Part shown: positions 52,086-61,193 of the stretch, in pieces | Numbering within the stretch: position 1 is the first letter of the stretch | How the letters are laid out: each line of letters begins with the position of its first letter | NCBI RefSeq assembly: GCF_029964055.1 | Contig: NZ_CP124836.1 | Location: 3,534,001-3,598,000 of the forward strand | Origin: Arthrobacter sp. EM1 | Lineage (GTDB): Bacteria; Actinomycetota; Actinomycetes; Actinomycetales; Micrococcaceae | Direction of reading: 5' to 3' | Length of the DNA: 64,000 nt | The notes under the pieces: generated by a model | What the model was told of the DNA's origin: nothing | What the model saw: only the letters and a program-made list of their open reading frames with translations | Databases searched by the model: none | Translations under genes and position numbers: made by a program

Positions 52086-52971
52086 GCGCTGACTGCTGCG
52101 CCGGTGCCGGCTGAGCCTTTGGCTGCCCACTAGCGGCCCAAGTGGCCAGCAGCCGGACGGCATCCTCCGAGCTTGAACCGGGCTCGGCGGTATAAACAAG
52201 CAGCGACAGCCCGGCGTCGGCGGAGAGATCCAAGGCCTCGTACATCAGGTGGAGATCGCCCACCACGGGGTGGCGGAGATGCTTGCGCCCGGTGTAGTGC
52301 TGGCGTACATTGTGCGCCGCCCACCGGGTGCGGAACTCCTCGCTGCGGGTGGAAAGTTCCCCGACCAGGTCGGTCAGGCCGCGGTCGTAGGGGTCGCGGC
52401 CGGCCTCGGTGCGCAAGATCGCCACGGTGTCGTCAGCGGCCCGGTCCCAGTCCGGGTAGAAGCCGTACGCGCGGTTGTCCAGGAAGATGAACCGGGCATG
52501 GTTGGCCGGCCGGACAGGGCCGGCGAACATCTCCGAATACAGGGCGAAGCCGAGCTGGTTGGCCGCGAGGATGTCCAGTCGCCCGTTATGCACAAAAGCC
52601 GGTGCGTTCGCGATCGCGTCGAGCATCAACTGCACGCCGGCACGGACCGGCTGGGCGGCCGCGCGGCGGCGCTGGGGCCTGCGGCTGTTGCCCGCGGCCC
52701 TGGCCAGATCGAACAAGTGCGCCTGCTCTGCCGCGTCCAGCTGCAGGGCCCGCGCCAGCGCTTCCAGTACTCCCTCGGAGACTCCGGCGAGGTTCCCGCG
52801 TTCCAGCCGGGTGTAATACTCGACACTTACCCCGGCCAGCAGGGCAACCTCGCCGCGCCGCAGTCCCGGGACGCGGCGGTTGCCGCCGGAGACGGGCAAT
52901 CCCGCCTGTTCGGGGGTTATTTTCGCCCGCCGGGTGGCAAGGAAGTCCCGGGTCTCGCTCTGATTGTCCAT
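52054..52971 (-). CDS. XRE-family regulator with MmyB-like ligand domain
   Basis: A 305-aa regulator: an N-terminal helix-turn-helix (about 12-75, [29 protein letters not shown]) and a C-terminal MmyB-like domain (about 110-275) that in relatives binds fatty-acid-like ligands. It ends in a Gln/Pro/Ala tail that overlaps the biotin carboxylase gene by 32 bp. The ATG at 52971 follows GGAGG; the very long upstream frame is antisense to adh and rejected. Such regulators are usually divergent from a dehydrogenase they control, as here. Confidence 0.9.
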   Translation of the reverse strand: MDNQSETRDFLATRRAKITPEQAGLPVSGGNRRVPGLRRGEVALLAGVSVEYYTRLERGNLAGVSEGVLEALARALQLDAAEQAHLFDLARAAGNSRRPQRRRAAAQPVRAGVQLMLDAIANAPAFVHNGRLDILAANQLGFALYSEMFAGPVRPANHARFIFLDNRAYGFYPDWDRAADDTVAILRTEAGRDPYDRGLTDLVGELSTRSEEFRTRWAAHNVRQHYTGRKHLRHPVVGDLHLMYEALDLSADAGLSLLVYTAEPGSSSEDAVRLLATWAASGQPKAQPAPAQQSAPSQSEPAPLQ

Positions 52972-52996
52972 GCCTCCAACGTTAGAGGGTAAGGCG

Positions 52997-53032
52997 CTGC
53001 CAGGGAGGCCCTGCTGGTAGGGGTACTGGCAG
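52997..53032. promoter_or_regulatory. Inverted repeat between the XRE regulator and alcohol dehydrogenase
   Basis: CTGCCAG (52997-53003) and CTGGCAG (53026-53032) are inverted copies 22 bp apart in the divergent promoter region, a plausible two-half-site operator for the XRE regulator. It was identified by eye only. Confidence 0.35.
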
Positions 53033-53163
53033 TGACTCCCTGAACGGCAACGGGTTGGTGTTTGATGGAGAGTGCCCCCGATGACGTCCGGGCCGAAAGG
53101 CCGCACCGCACCGGTGCCGAACGCCGGGGCAAACTCCCCCTGAACCCCACAAACAGGAGACCC

Positions 53164-54207
53164 ATGCTTACCGTTAACGCTTATGCCGCCATCTCCGCGA
53201 CGGAACCCCTTGTTCCGACCACCATCGAACGCCGCGACGTTGGCGCGCACGACATCCTGATCGACATCAAGTTCGCCGGCATCTGCCACTCTGACATCCA
53301 TACCGTCCGCGGAGACTGGGGACCGCAGCAGTACCCGCTGTCCCCGGGACACGAAATCGCCGGCATCGTCAGCGAGGTCGGCTCCGCCGTCACGAAGCAC
53401 GCCGTCGGCGACCGGGTCGGCGTCGGCTGCATGGTCAACTCCTGCCGCGAATGCGTCAATTGCCTGAAGGGTGAAGAGCAGTTCTGCGTCAAGGGCAACA
53501 TCGGCACCTACGGCGCCGTGGACCGCGACGGAACGATCACACAGGGCGGCTACTCCACGCACGTTGTGGTCACCGAGGACTTTGTGGTCCGGATTCCGGA
53601 AAGCCTGGAACTCGACGTCGCCGCGCCGCTGCTCTGCGCAGGCATCACCACCTTCTCGCCGCTGAACCACTGGGGCGCCGGCCCCGGCAAAAAGGTCGCG
53701 GTTGTTGGCCTTGGCGGGCTGGGCCACGTCGCCGTCAAGATCGCACACGCGATGGGCGCTGACGTCACGGTGCTCTCGCAGTCCTTGAAGAAGCAGGAGG
53801 ACGGGCTGCGCCTGGGTGCGGACCACTACTTCGCCACCAGCGATCCGTCCACGTTCGAGCAGCTGGCCGGCTCCTTCGACCTGATCCTGAACACGGTCAG
53901 CGCGAAGATCGACCTGGACGCCTACCTGTCCCTGCTGGCCGTCGACGGCGCAATGGTCAACGTCGGCGCCCCGGCCGAACCGCTCTCGCTGAACGTCTTT
54001 TCGCTGATCGGTGGCCGCCGGTCCTTCGCCGGCTCGCTGATCGGCGGCATCCGGGAGACCCAGGAAATGCTGGACTTCTGCGCCGAGCACAAGCTCGGTG
54101 CCGAGATCGAGGTCATTGGGGCCGACAAGATCAACGAGGCCTACGAGCGGGTGCTGGCCTCAGATGTGCGGTACCGTTTTGTGATTGACACCGCCACGCT
54201 GGCCTAA
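53164..54207 (+). CDS. Zinc-dependent alcohol dehydrogenase (cinnamyl-alcohol/YahK type)
   Basis: A 347-aa medium-chain dehydrogenase acting on aldehydes and alcohols, probably with NADPH. The catalytic zinc ligands lie in GICHSD and GHE (in [10 protein letters not shown]), and the structural zinc cysteines in [15 protein letters not shown]. The nucleotide motif [15 protein letters not shown] and the family segment [12 protein letters not shown] follow. The ATG at 53164 follows AGGAGA; the longer frame is not used. The substrate is unknown. Confidence 0.92.
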   Translation: MLTVNAYAAISATEPLVPTTIERRDVGAHDILIDIKFAGICHSDIHTVRGDWGPQQYPLSPGHEIAGIVSEVGSAVTKHAVGDRVGVGCMVNSCRECVNCLKGEEQFCVKGNIGTYGAVDRDGTITQGGYSTHVVVTEDFVVRIPESLELDVAAPLLCAGITTFSPLNHWGAGPGKKVAVVGLGGLGHVAVKIAHAMGADVTVLSQSLKKQEDGLRLGADHYFATSDPSTFEQLAGSFDLILNTVSAKIDLDAYLSLLAVDGAMVNVGAPAEPLSLNVFSLIGGRRSFAGSLIGGIRETQEMLDFCAEHKLGAEIEVIGADKINEAYERVLASDVRYRFVIDTATLA

Positions 54208-54219
54208 TCCCGTCCGCGG

Positions 54220-54259
54220 AAAAGGGCTCGGCCGGCGTGAACCGGCCGGGCCCTTTTTT
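54220..54259 (+). terminator. Rho-independent terminator after alcohol dehydrogenase
   Basis: The stem AAAAGGGC/GCCCTTTT extended by CGGCCGG/CCGGCCG with a small bulge and a CGTGAA loop ends in a run of six T, 12 bp after the stop. Confidence 0.9.
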
Positions 54260-54339
54260 GGCTTCACCGGACCGCAGGCAGCGCCGCCCCGGGGCGCTGC
54301 TGTCGTGCGGATGTCCGGCCGAGGCTTAGGATTATCACA

Positions 54340-54720
54340 ATGATGCCTGAACGAACTCTCGCCGCGGAGGGTAAGAACTCCCTGAGTGTCCGCGGCGGGA
54401 TCATAGAATCCGTCTGGCGCCCCGGCTCCTTCGTTGACGTCCAGGACGCCAAGGATGCCATGCTGGCCGTGGAACGGATCACGGGCGGAATCCCGATGCC
54501 GATGCTCTCGGAAATGACCGATGTGGAAATCAGTGCCGCGGCCAGGCGCGAGTTTGCCCAGACCTCAGGCGTGCTGGCCATCGCGGTCCTCGGATCCAGT
54601 GCAGTGGACCGCGTGATCGCTGCCGCAATGACCAGGCACACCCGTTATCCGCACGAATTCTTCACCTCCAGGAACGCAGCCCTGACGTGGCTCGCGGAAA
54701 TCCTCAAGACCCGCACGTAG
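54340..54720 (+). CDS. Conserved small protein, unknown function (STAS/SpoIIAA-like)
   Basis: A 126-aa cytoplasmic protein. The overall pattern, an N-terminal beta region, a central VEISAAARREFAQTSGVLAIAVLG, and an end FTSRNAALTWLAEILK, resembles SpoIIAA/STAS-like small proteins in which the final helix begins with an aromatic-Ser-x-x-x-Ala-x-x-Trp-Leu pattern. I cannot name a family with confidence. The start is ATG 54340, or ATG 54343. Confidence 0.7.
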   Translation: MMPERTLAAEGKNSLSVRGGIIESVWRPGSFVDVQDAKDAMLAVERITGGIPMPMLSEMTDVEISAAARREFAQTSGVLAIAVLGSSAVDRVIAAAMTRHTRYPHEFFTSRNAALTWLAEILKTRT

Positions 54721-54811
54721 GGCCCGGACCCGATCGGAGGCACGTGCCGCCTCGCGCCAGCCGCCCGACCGCTGGACACCGCATGTACAACGATGTGTAA
54801 CGCGCCAATAT

Positions 54812-54858
54812 GATTACTAGTGATCGAAACGATTACTATTGAGTCATAATTGATCACT
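54812..54858. promoter_or_regulatory. Direct and inverted repeats upstream of nagB
   Basis: GATTACTA occurs at 54812-54819 and again at 54831-54838, 19 bp apart, overlapped by AGTGATC (54819-54825) and its inverted copy GATCACT (54852-54858). This AT-rich patch directly precedes nagB and is a plausible promoter and operator, perhaps for the RpiR-type regulator encoded convergently. Confidence 0.45.
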
Positions 54859-54876
54859 TCGAAGGGTGCGTGCGCG

Positions 54877-55662
54877 ATGGCCGAAGTCATTGTTGTTGAG
54901 AACGAGGATGCCGCGGGCGAACTCGTCGCCGGAGCTATCCGCGAGCTGATAGCGGCCAGGCCGGAGGCGGTATTGGGTCTCGCGACCGGTTCCACACCGC
55001 TTCCCGTGTATCGCGCCCTCGCCCGCTCGCTCGCCGCACGACCGCTCGACGTATCGCGGATGCGCGGTTTCTCGCTGGATGAGTACGTCGGCTTGCCGGA
55101 CGGGCACCGGGAAAGCTACCGCGCAGTTATTTCCCGTGACGTCGTGGCGCCCCTCGGGCTGACACCAGGCAGGATCCGGGTGCCCAGCGGGGACCCCGCC
55201 GGACTTCCCACCGCCGGCGCCGACTACGAGCAGGCGATCGTCGACGCCGGGGGTGTGGACCTGCAGCTACTGGGCATCGGACGCACCGGTCACCTGGGCT
55301 TCAACGAACCTGGCTCCTCGTTTGCATCACTGACCCGGGTGAAGACGCTCACCCCCCAGACGCGTGCCGACAACGCCCGCTTTTTCGACTCGCCCGCTGA
55401 GGTGCCCATACACTGCATCACCCAGGGGCTCGGCACGATCATGCGTGCCCGCCACCTGGTCCTGCTCGCCTTTGGGCACGGTAAGGCTGCGGCGATCGCC
55501 GCCGCCGTGGAAGGTCCGGTTACGTCCAGCCAGCCCGGCTCGGCGATCCAGTTGCACCCGCACGCCACTGTCGTCGTCGACGAGGCCGCGGCGGGCAGGC
55601 TTACGAACCTGGACTACTTCCGCTATGCCTGGGCTAACAAGCCGGCCTGGCAAGGGATCTAA
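54877..55662 (+). CDS. nagB: Glucosamine-6-phosphate deaminase
   Basis: Converts glucosamine 6-phosphate to fructose 6-phosphate and ammonia, the last step of amino-sugar breakdown. In 261 aa it has LGLATGSTPLPVYRAL, the catalytic Asp68 in SLDEYVGL, and LLGIGRTGHLGFNEPGSSF. The ATG at 54877 follows GAAGGG; the frame is open to 54850. Its stop overlaps the murR stop by 3 bp (CTAA), convergently. It completes the pathway fed by murQ and a GlcNAc-6-P deacetylase (nagA), which is not in this window. Confidence 0.94.
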   Translation: MAEVIVVENEDAAGELVAGAIRELIAARPEAVLGLATGSTPLPVYRALARSLAARPLDVSRMRGFSLDEYVGLPDGHRESYRAVISRDVVAPLGLTPGRIRVPSGDPAGLPTAGADYEQAIVDAGGVDLQLLGIGRTGHLGFNEPGSSFASLTRVKTLTPQTRADNARFFDSPAEVPIHCITQGLGTIMRARHLVLLAFGHGKAAAIAAAVEGPVTSSQPGSAIQLHPHATVVVDEAAAGRLTNLDYFRYAWANKPAWQGI

Positions 55663-56543
55663 TTCGCCGTTCCGACGTCCGGCCGCATCCGGTGGCTCTG
55701 AACGGCCTCATAGGTGAGCCGAAGTGACTCCGTCATATCGTCGTACATGGATTGGGCGATGCGCACAAAGAGAATGTCGACCAGGGCCAACTGGGCGATG
55801 CGGCTGGACATGGCGCCGGCGCGGTAGCGATTCTCCCTCGCCTGGGTAGTGAGCACAAAGTCACAGTGTTCGGCCAACGGTGAGTCGGCGGAATTGGTGA
55901 TTCCCACTGTTGTCGCCCCGGCGGCGCGGGCGATTTTCAATGCATTACTCGTCTCGCTGGTCAGGCCAGAATGGGAGATGGCGACGGCGACTCCGCCAGG
56001 GCGCTGAAGCGCCGCGGAAGCCCAGGCCAGGTGCATGTCGGAGAAGGAAGTGGCCGAAAGCCCGATTCGATACAGCTTCTGCTGCAGGTCCTGTGCGGTC
56101 AGGCCGCTGGAACCGAAGCCGTACACGTCAATGCGGGGCGAGGCCGAGATGGCGGTCACCACCCGGTCCAGTGTTGCGAGGTCAAGCGCCTTGGCCGTCT
56201 CCTCGATGGCCTGCACCTCCTGGTAGGCGATCTTGGCAACCACGTCTTCGGCGCTGTCGGTCCGGTTTATTTCGCCGTCGTCCACCTGGAAACGGTCGCG
56301 CTGTGCCTGCTCCCGGCCTGCCGCTGCCGCCACCTCGATGCGGAACTCCCGGTAGCCTGAGAAGCCTACTTTTTGGCAGAACCGCGCGACCGTGCCCGGG
56401 GAAGTTTTGCACAAAGTCGCAACCTCCGTGATCGTGCGGTCAAGGATGGTGGGGTTGTCGATGACGGCCCGGGCAATCCGGGAATCCGCGGTGCTGAGGC
56501 CGGGCAGTGCCTGCCGCAGCATCAGCAGGGCATTAGCGGCCAT
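55659..56543 (-). CDS. murR: RpiR/MurR-family transcriptional regulator
   Basis: A 294-aa regulator with an N-terminal RpiR helix-turn-helix (about 1-75, TEVATLCKTSPGTVARFCQK, VGFSGYREFRIEV) and a C-terminal SIS sugar-phosphate domain (about 125-270, DVYGFGSSGLTAQDLQQKL, AISHSGLTSET). In E. coli MurR senses MurNAc 6-phosphate. It is the last gene of the operon and overlaps the end of murQ by 11 bp, so it is likely to control its own operon and possibly nagB. Confidence 0.92.
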   Translation of the reverse strand: MAANALLMLRQALPGLSTADSRIARAVIDNPTILDRTITEVATLCKTSPGTVARFCQKVGFSGYREFRIEVAAAAGREQAQRDRFQVDDGEINRTDSAEDVVAKIAYQEVQAIEETAKALDLATLDRVVTAISASPRIDVYGFGSSGLTAQDLQQKLYRIGLSATSFSDMHLAWASAALQRPGGVAVAISHSGLTSETSNALKIARAAGATTVGITNSADSPLAEHCDFVLTTQARENRYRAGAMSSRIAQLALVDILFVRIAQSMYDDMTESLRLTYEAVQSHRMRPDVGTAN

Positions 56544-57507
56544 GCACCGCTCCTCCGTCAGTTAAGGCTGCGCCAATGGCCTCGTTGAGGAAACCCCGGT
56601 GTGCCGTGAGCAGCCGGAGGGCGGTTCCTGCGTCCAGATCAGTCAATAGCACCAAAATTGCCGCCTTCACGGAGCCGTCGACGGCATTGAGCGCACGCGC
56701 GGCCTCGACTGCGTTCGCCTGTGTCGCCAGCATAACGGTTCTCTCGGCGCGGGCCCGCAGTTTCTCGTTGGTGGCCTGCATGTCCACCATTAGGTTGCGG
56801 TAGGTCTTGCCCAGCCGCACCATCGTAATGGTGCTCAACATGTTCAGCACCATCTTCTGCGCGGTGCCTGCCTTGAGCCTGGTCGATCCGGTAAGGATTT
56901 CCGGGCCGACGACAACATCGATGGCGACGTCGGCCGCCCGCCCGAGTTCAGATTCCGGATTGCATGCCAGGCCGGCCGTGAACGCCCCAACCGACGACGC
57001 GTACTCGATGGCGCCGAGAACATACGGAGTGCGGCCCGACGCCGAAATGCCGATCACTGCGTCCTGGGCTGAAACGCCCACCGAGCGCAGGTCAACTGCT
57101 CCGGCGAGATCGTCATCCTCGGCGTTTTCAACGGCGGCGTGGATTGCGCCGGGTCCGCCGGCGATGACCCCGAGCACCCGGCCGGGGTCAGTGCCGAAGG
57201 TGGGCGGTGCTTCGCTGGCGTCCAGGATTCCCATCCGCCCGGCGGTGCCCGCGCCGATGTAAATCAGGCGCCCGCCTGCGCTCATCCGGTCCACGATGCC
57301 CTCAACTGCGGCAGTGATGGCTGAGCTCGCACCGGCGACGGCGGCGGCGACTGCGGCGTCCTCCTCGTTCATCGCGCGCACGAGCTCGGCAACCGAGAGC
57401 AGGTCCAGATCCGGATGCCTCTCGCTTACCTGCTCCGTGGCGAGCGTTGCTAGTGAATCGCGCAGATCGGCGTGGTCAGGGTGGTCTTGTCGCTGCGGCT
57501 TAGCCAC
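56533..57507 (-). CDS. murQ: N-acetylmuramic acid 6-phosphate etherase
   Basis: Cleaves the lactyl ether of MurNAc 6-phosphate to give GlcNAc 6-phosphate and D-lactate. In 324 aa it shows the SIS-domain pattern: ERHPDLDLLSVAELVRAMNEED, YIGAGTAGRMGILDASEAPP, the ENAEDD segment with the catalytic acid, ISASGRTPYV, and LKAGTAQKMVLNMLST. The GTG at 57507 overlaps the kinase stop by 8 bp; an ATG at 57525 is possible. Direct neighbours supply its substrate. Confidence 0.95.
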   Translation of the reverse strand: MAKPQRQDHPDHADLRDSLATLATEQVSERHPDLDLLSVAELVRAMNEEDAAVAAAVAGASSAITAAVEGIVDRMSAGGRLIYIGAGTAGRMGILDASEAPPTFGTDPGRVLGVIAGGPGAIHAAVENAEDDDLAGAVDLRSVGVSAQDAVIGISASGRTPYVLGAIEYASSVGAFTAGLACNPESELGRAADVAIDVVVGPEILTGSTRLKAGTAQKMVLNMLSTITMVRLGKTYRNLMVDMQATNEKLRARAERTVMLATQANAVEAARALNAVDGSVKAAILVLLTDLDAGTALRLLTAHRGFLNEAIGAALTDGGAVHGR

Positions 57508-58423
57508 GGATGATTCTCTTCTCATGGGGTAGTGCCCGGGAGTGGACGATGAGTGCGGCGCCGGCCAGTGCGTCTCCCCGCGGCGAAATGAGCGAGAGGC
57601 CGGCATCGGTCAGGGCAGCCTCGAGGGCGGCCCGGAAGTAGGGATGGGAGACAAGACCGCCAGTGACGCAGACGCGACCGCCGTCGGGTCGGGCCGCACT
57701 GCAGGCGAGTGCAAGCAGGGCGCACGCCTTCGCGACGATGGCCGTGGCTGCGCCGTCGCCGTCGCTGGCGTGGGTGATCACGGTGGGGGCAAAGGTGCCG
57801 ACGGTCCGGGCGGGACTTCCGGCCGCCGATACCCAGCCCGGCAACGCGGCGAGTCCGCCGGCAAGTCCGGCAGCGACCGGTCGCAGGGTGGTCTCCGGGC
57901 CACGGCCGTCACCGGCCCGGAGGGCTGCCTGCAGCCCCTGCTGGCCGATCCAGCGCCCGCTGCCTTCGTCGCCGAGCCACGGTCCGAGCCCGTCGACCTG
58001 GCGAATCAGCCCGCCGTCGTCGAGGGTAAAGACGACGGCTCCGGTGCCGGCGATGAGGACCGTGCCCGGTCCTCCGGCGAACGCGCCAACGTGCGCGCAG
58101 AGGCCGTCGCTGATGACGGCGACCGGGGCGTCGAAATCGGCCCGGAGCACCCTGATGAGCCGTTGCACCGCGTCCGGTGCCGCCACGGCGCCAGCCGCGC
58201 CGATTCCGATGCCGTCGAGGTCCGGGAGCATCCGCTGCACGTCGGGGTGAAGTCCAGCCAACGCGCCGAGGATAGCGTGGCGTGCCAGTTCGGCGCCATG
58301 GTCTTCGGCCAGGCCGGGTGAGCCTTGATGGGCTGCGTCGCCAAGTACCGCGGTGCCGCGGCTGAGGCGGACGCGGCAGGATGTCTTGCCGAGGTCGACG
58401 GCCAGCACGGTCGGCCCGCTCAC
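57500..58423 (-). CDS. BadF/BadG/BcrA/BcrD-family amino-sugar kinase
   Basis: A 307-aa ASKHA-fold kinase: phosphate-1 loop AVDLGKTSCRVRL (about 7-19), IGIGAAGAV, phosphate-2 VISDG, adenosine loop LIAGTGAVVF and GPWLGDEGSGRWIG. The family includes N-acetylglucosamine kinase and the MurNAc/GlcNAc kinase MurK of Clostridium. Placement between anmK and murQ makes a GlcNAc or MurNAc kinase most likely; which sugar cannot be read from the sequence. It starts at GTG, overlapping the anmK stop by 4 bp (GTGA). Confidence 0.88.
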   Translation of the reverse strand: MSGPTVLAVDLGKTSCRVRLSRGTAVLGDAAHQGSPGLAEDHGAELARHAILGALAGLHPDVQRMLPDLDGIGIGAAGAVAAPDAVQRLIRVLRADFDAPVAVISDGLCAHVGAFAGGPGTVLIAGTGAVVFTLDDGGLIRQVDGLGPWLGDEGSGRWIGQQGLQAALRAGDGRGPETTLRPVAAGLAGGLAALPGWVSAAGSPARTVGTFAPTVITHASDGDGAATAIVAKACALLALACSAARPDGGRVCVTGGLVSHPYFRAALEAALTDAGLSLISPRGDALAGAALIVHSRALPHEKRIIRG

Positions 58424-59682
58424 AGGATTGTCCCCGGGCCGGCCGGAGTGCGGTGCTGTGGCGCCAGCACGCGCAGGCCGCGGATCCCGTTCAGCGGCTC
58501 CGGCATGCGCAAGGGCTTCGGCCCGGCGGCGATGTGGCCTGCCACCCGGGCGCGGCCCGGCGAACTCGCGGGTAGTTCGCACGGGACGCCATGCCAGCTG
58601 AGGAATCCGAGCAGGGCGAACATCAGCGACTCCTTGAAATCGGGATCGATGCCACAGGTGTTTGAGGAGACCAGGTCACTGCCGTCGCGGACCAGTTCCG
58701 CGCCAAGCGCCGACATCAGCGACGGGTTGCGCACGCCGCCGCCCGACGCGATCAGGCGAGCCGGCTGTGCGGCCCCGCTGCTGCGCAGGGACGCAGCGAT
58801 CGAGCGGGCGGTCAGCCGGGTCAGGGTGGCCACAAGGTCCGCAAGCGCGATCGGCGAGTCTCTGCCGACCGACGCGAGGGCGGAATCCACGAAGGGCAGC
58901 CCGAAGGTCTCACGGCCGGTCGACTTGGGTGCCGGTCTGAGGAAGTAGGGATGCTGGAGAAGCGAGGCGAGTAGGCGGTCGTTGACCTTCCCCGCAGCCC
59001 CGAGCCGGCCGTCGGCGTCAAAGCCGTCCACGCCGTGGCTGGCTCGTGCAACGACCGCGTCGATGAGCACATTTCCGGGGCCGGAATCCCAGGCCATCAC
59101 CGTTCCGTCGGAGCTTACGACAGACAGGTTCGCGATTCCTCCCAAGTTGACGGTGGCCACCGAACCGCCGGTGTCCGCTGCGGCCGCGGCGAGCCAGGCC
59201 CGGTCGAAGACGCCCATTAGCGGAGCGCCCTCGCCTCCCGCGGCGATGTCGGCCGCCCGGAGGTTGCAGAGCACGGGCGCGGCAGCTGCTTCAGCGATCC
59301 AGGCGGCCTCGCCCAGTTGGAGTGTTCCGCGGGCGTGACCGCCGTCCACCCAGTGGAAAAGCGTTTGTCCGTGCGAAACAACCAGGTCCACGGACGTGCC
59401 AAGGTGCTTGATCGCGGCCGCCGCCGCCGAGGCGAACTCCTGGCCCATCCGGGTGTCCAGCCGGCATAGCTCGGCCGCGTCGATGCTGCCCCCGTCCGCC
59501 AAGGCCAGAACGCGCGTGCGCAACTCCGGGGTCCAGGCCACGGTGCGGGTGAGCAGCGGGCGCAGGGTCAGCCACGGGGTGCGGCAGGCATCGGGCCCCC
59601 GGCTGCCGTCCGCAGTGATGTCGACGATCGCAACGTCGATGCCGTCTGCGGACGTTCCGGACTGCAGCGAGAGGATCTTCAT
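58420..59682 (-). CDS. anmK: Anhydro-N-acetylmuramic acid kinase
   Basis: Opens and phosphorylates 1,6-anhydro-MurNAc to MurNAc 6-phosphate. The 420-aa protein starts MKILSLQSGTSADGIDVAIV, with the family segments VSHGQTLFHW, VNLGGIANLS, AWDSGPGNVLIDA and LIASGGGVRNPSL. Since 1,6-anhydro-MurNAc is made by lytic transglycosylases, this links the operon to self or foreign wall turnover. The start overlaps the nagZ stop (ATGA). Confidence 0.95.
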   Translation of the reverse strand: MKILSLQSGTSADGIDVAIVDITADGSRGPDACRTPWLTLRPLLTRTVAWTPELRTRVLALADGGSIDAAELCRLDTRMGQEFASAAAAAIKHLGTSVDLVVSHGQTLFHWVDGGHARGTLQLGEAAWIAEAAAAPVLCNLRAADIAAGGEGAPLMGVFDRAWLAAAAADTGGSVATVNLGGIANLSVVSSDGTVMAWDSGPGNVLIDAVVARASHGVDGFDADGRLGAAGKVNDRLLASLLQHPYFLRPAPKSTGRETFGLPFVDSALASVGRDSPIALADLVATLTRLTARSIAASLRSSGAAQPARLIASGGGVRNPSLMSALGAELVRDGSDLVSSNTCGIDPDFKESLMFALLGFLSWHGVPCELPASSPGRARVAGHIAAGPKPLRMPEPLNGIRGLRVLAPQHRTPAGPGTIL

Positions 59683-61193
59683 GGTCTTCCACCCTGCAGG
59701 ATGGCGCTGACGGTGTCCGCCGTGATCCTTGACGAACCCAAGGCATCGATGACGGCGAGCGGAAGGGTGGCAGCGGAGGGCAGCCCAGCGTTGATAACGA
59801 CGGCGTCGGGGCGCAGGCCGGCTATTCGGGCCAGGGCCTCCCGCTGCGCGCCCGCGGAAGCGATCCGGTCCACCAGCACTGCCAGGCCGCTGCCGGGTGG
59901 GACCGCAGCGACCGCTTTGGCCACCGCAGCCTCGTCCGTTCCTGGTGCAAAGCGGTCCAGCTTATATGCCCGTGAAAGGCTTGTGGTGAAGGTATCGGTG
60001 GTGGACGCAACGGCAAGGGTGGCCCGTGCCCTCACGTCGAGCAGCGCCAGCCGCTGCTGGACGAGGGACGCGGCGCCGCGCACTGTGATGGCCGAGCGCA
60101 CCATAAGCGCAGCGTCGATGGCCTGTTGTGCGGCGCTGGGGGCAGGGGCGCCGGGACGCCCATCGAGGTCGGCCGGCAGCCCAAGCCGTGCAGCCGACCG
60201 CCCGGCGCGCTCCAAAGTGCCCGGGGTAAGCACGCCGCCGTCGAGGGCGTCGAAGAGGGCTCCCCGCACCTGAAGGTAGTCGGCCTGGTCGGTGCTGCGG
60301 CCGCCGTTCGGTCCAAGATTGGACGGATTGCCGATGCACAGCAGCTCGGCTCCGGCGGCCAGGGCGAGCACGGCGCCCGGCCCGGCGCCGAAAGACGCCC
60401 GGATGGCCGCCATGTCGAGGGCGTCGGTGACGATCGTGCCGGCAAAGCCGGTCTCACGCAGCGCGGTGAGGATGCCCGGGTTGAGGGTTGCAGGAAGCTC
60501 GCCCCGTTCGGGCACCACGATGTGCGCCGTCATCACGGCCCGCACTCCGGCGGCGACTGCCGCATGGAACGGCGGCAGGTGGTCGCGCTCGATCTCGGCC
60601 CAGGAGAGATCGAGCCGGGGGAGCGAAAGGTGGGAATCGGTGTGCGTGTCCCCGTGCCCGGGGAAGTGCTTGACGCACGCGGCCACTCCGGAGTCCTGCA
60701 GGCCCTGGATGAAGGCGGCGACATGGCGCGCCACGAGGCCGGTGTCACGGCCGAACGCCCGCACGCCGATCACCGGGTTTGCCGGATTTGTGTTTACGTC
60801 GGCCACCGGGGCAAGCACGATGTTGGCACCGGCAGATGCGGCCCGGCGGCCGATCATCCGGCCGACGGCCTCGGTGGCCTCAGGGTCGTTGAGGCCACCG
60901 AGCTGGGCATGCCCGGGCAGGAGGGTCCCCCGCGAAGAGTCGAGCCGGGACACATTCCCGCCCTCTTCATCGATACCGATGAGTACCTCGGGCCGAATGC
61001 CCCGCAACTCGGCGGAGAGCCGTGCGGGCTGCTCGGCATCGTCCTCGTTAATGTTGTGGCCAAAGTAGACCACCCCGGCCAGGCCTTCGTCGAGTGCCCG
61101 GGCGAGCCATTCGGGGACGCGGAGGCCGGTGAAGCCTGGCCAGAGAACGCCGTTGACCAGCCGGCGCAGCGTGGGGTCCGTGGCCGCGGTCAT
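59679..61193 (-). CDS. nagZ: Family 3 beta-N-acetylglucosaminidase (NagZ-like)
   Basis: Releases GlcNAc from muropeptides or chito-oligosaccharides. In 504 aa the GH3 catalytic domain (about 1-330) shows GIDEEGGNVSRL, the His/Asp motif KHFPGHGDTHTDSHLSLP used by NagZ enzymes, and the nucleophile region TDALDM. A C-terminal domain of about 170 residues extends it beyond the short E. coli NagZ, as in Bacillus. There is no signal peptide, so it is probably cytoplasmic, acting on imported disaccharides. It overlaps both neighbours by 4 bp. Confidence 0.93.
   Translation of the reverse strand: MTAATDPTLRRLVNGVLWPGFTGLRVPEWLARALDEGLAGVVYFGHNINEDDAEQPARLSAELRGIRPEVLIGIDEEGGNVSRLDSSRGTLLPGHAQLGGLNDPEATEAVGRMIGRRAASAGANIVLAPVADVNTNPANPVIGVRAFGRDTGLVARHVAAFIQGLQDSGVAACVKHFPGHGDTHTDSHLSLPRLDLSWAEIERDHLPPFHAAVAAGVRAVMTAHIVVPERGELPATLNPGILTALRETGFAGTIVTDALDMAAIRASFGAGPGAVLALAAGAELLCIGNPSNLGPNGGRSTDQADYLQVRGALFDALDGGVLTPGTLERAGRSAARLGLPADLDGRPGAPAPSAAQQAIDAALMVRSAITVRGAASLVQQRLALLDVRARATLAVASTTDTFTTSLSRAYKLDRFAPGTDEAAVAKAVAAVPPGSGLAVLVDRIASAGAQREALARIAGLRPDAVVINAGLPSAATLPLAVIDALGSSRITADTVSAILQGGRP

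Noticed and set aside
53172-54090. Upstream extension of the XRE regulator frame, antisense to alcohol dehydrogenase
   Set aside because: The regulator has a clear start at 52971 with GGAGG, and the rest is a shadow of adh.
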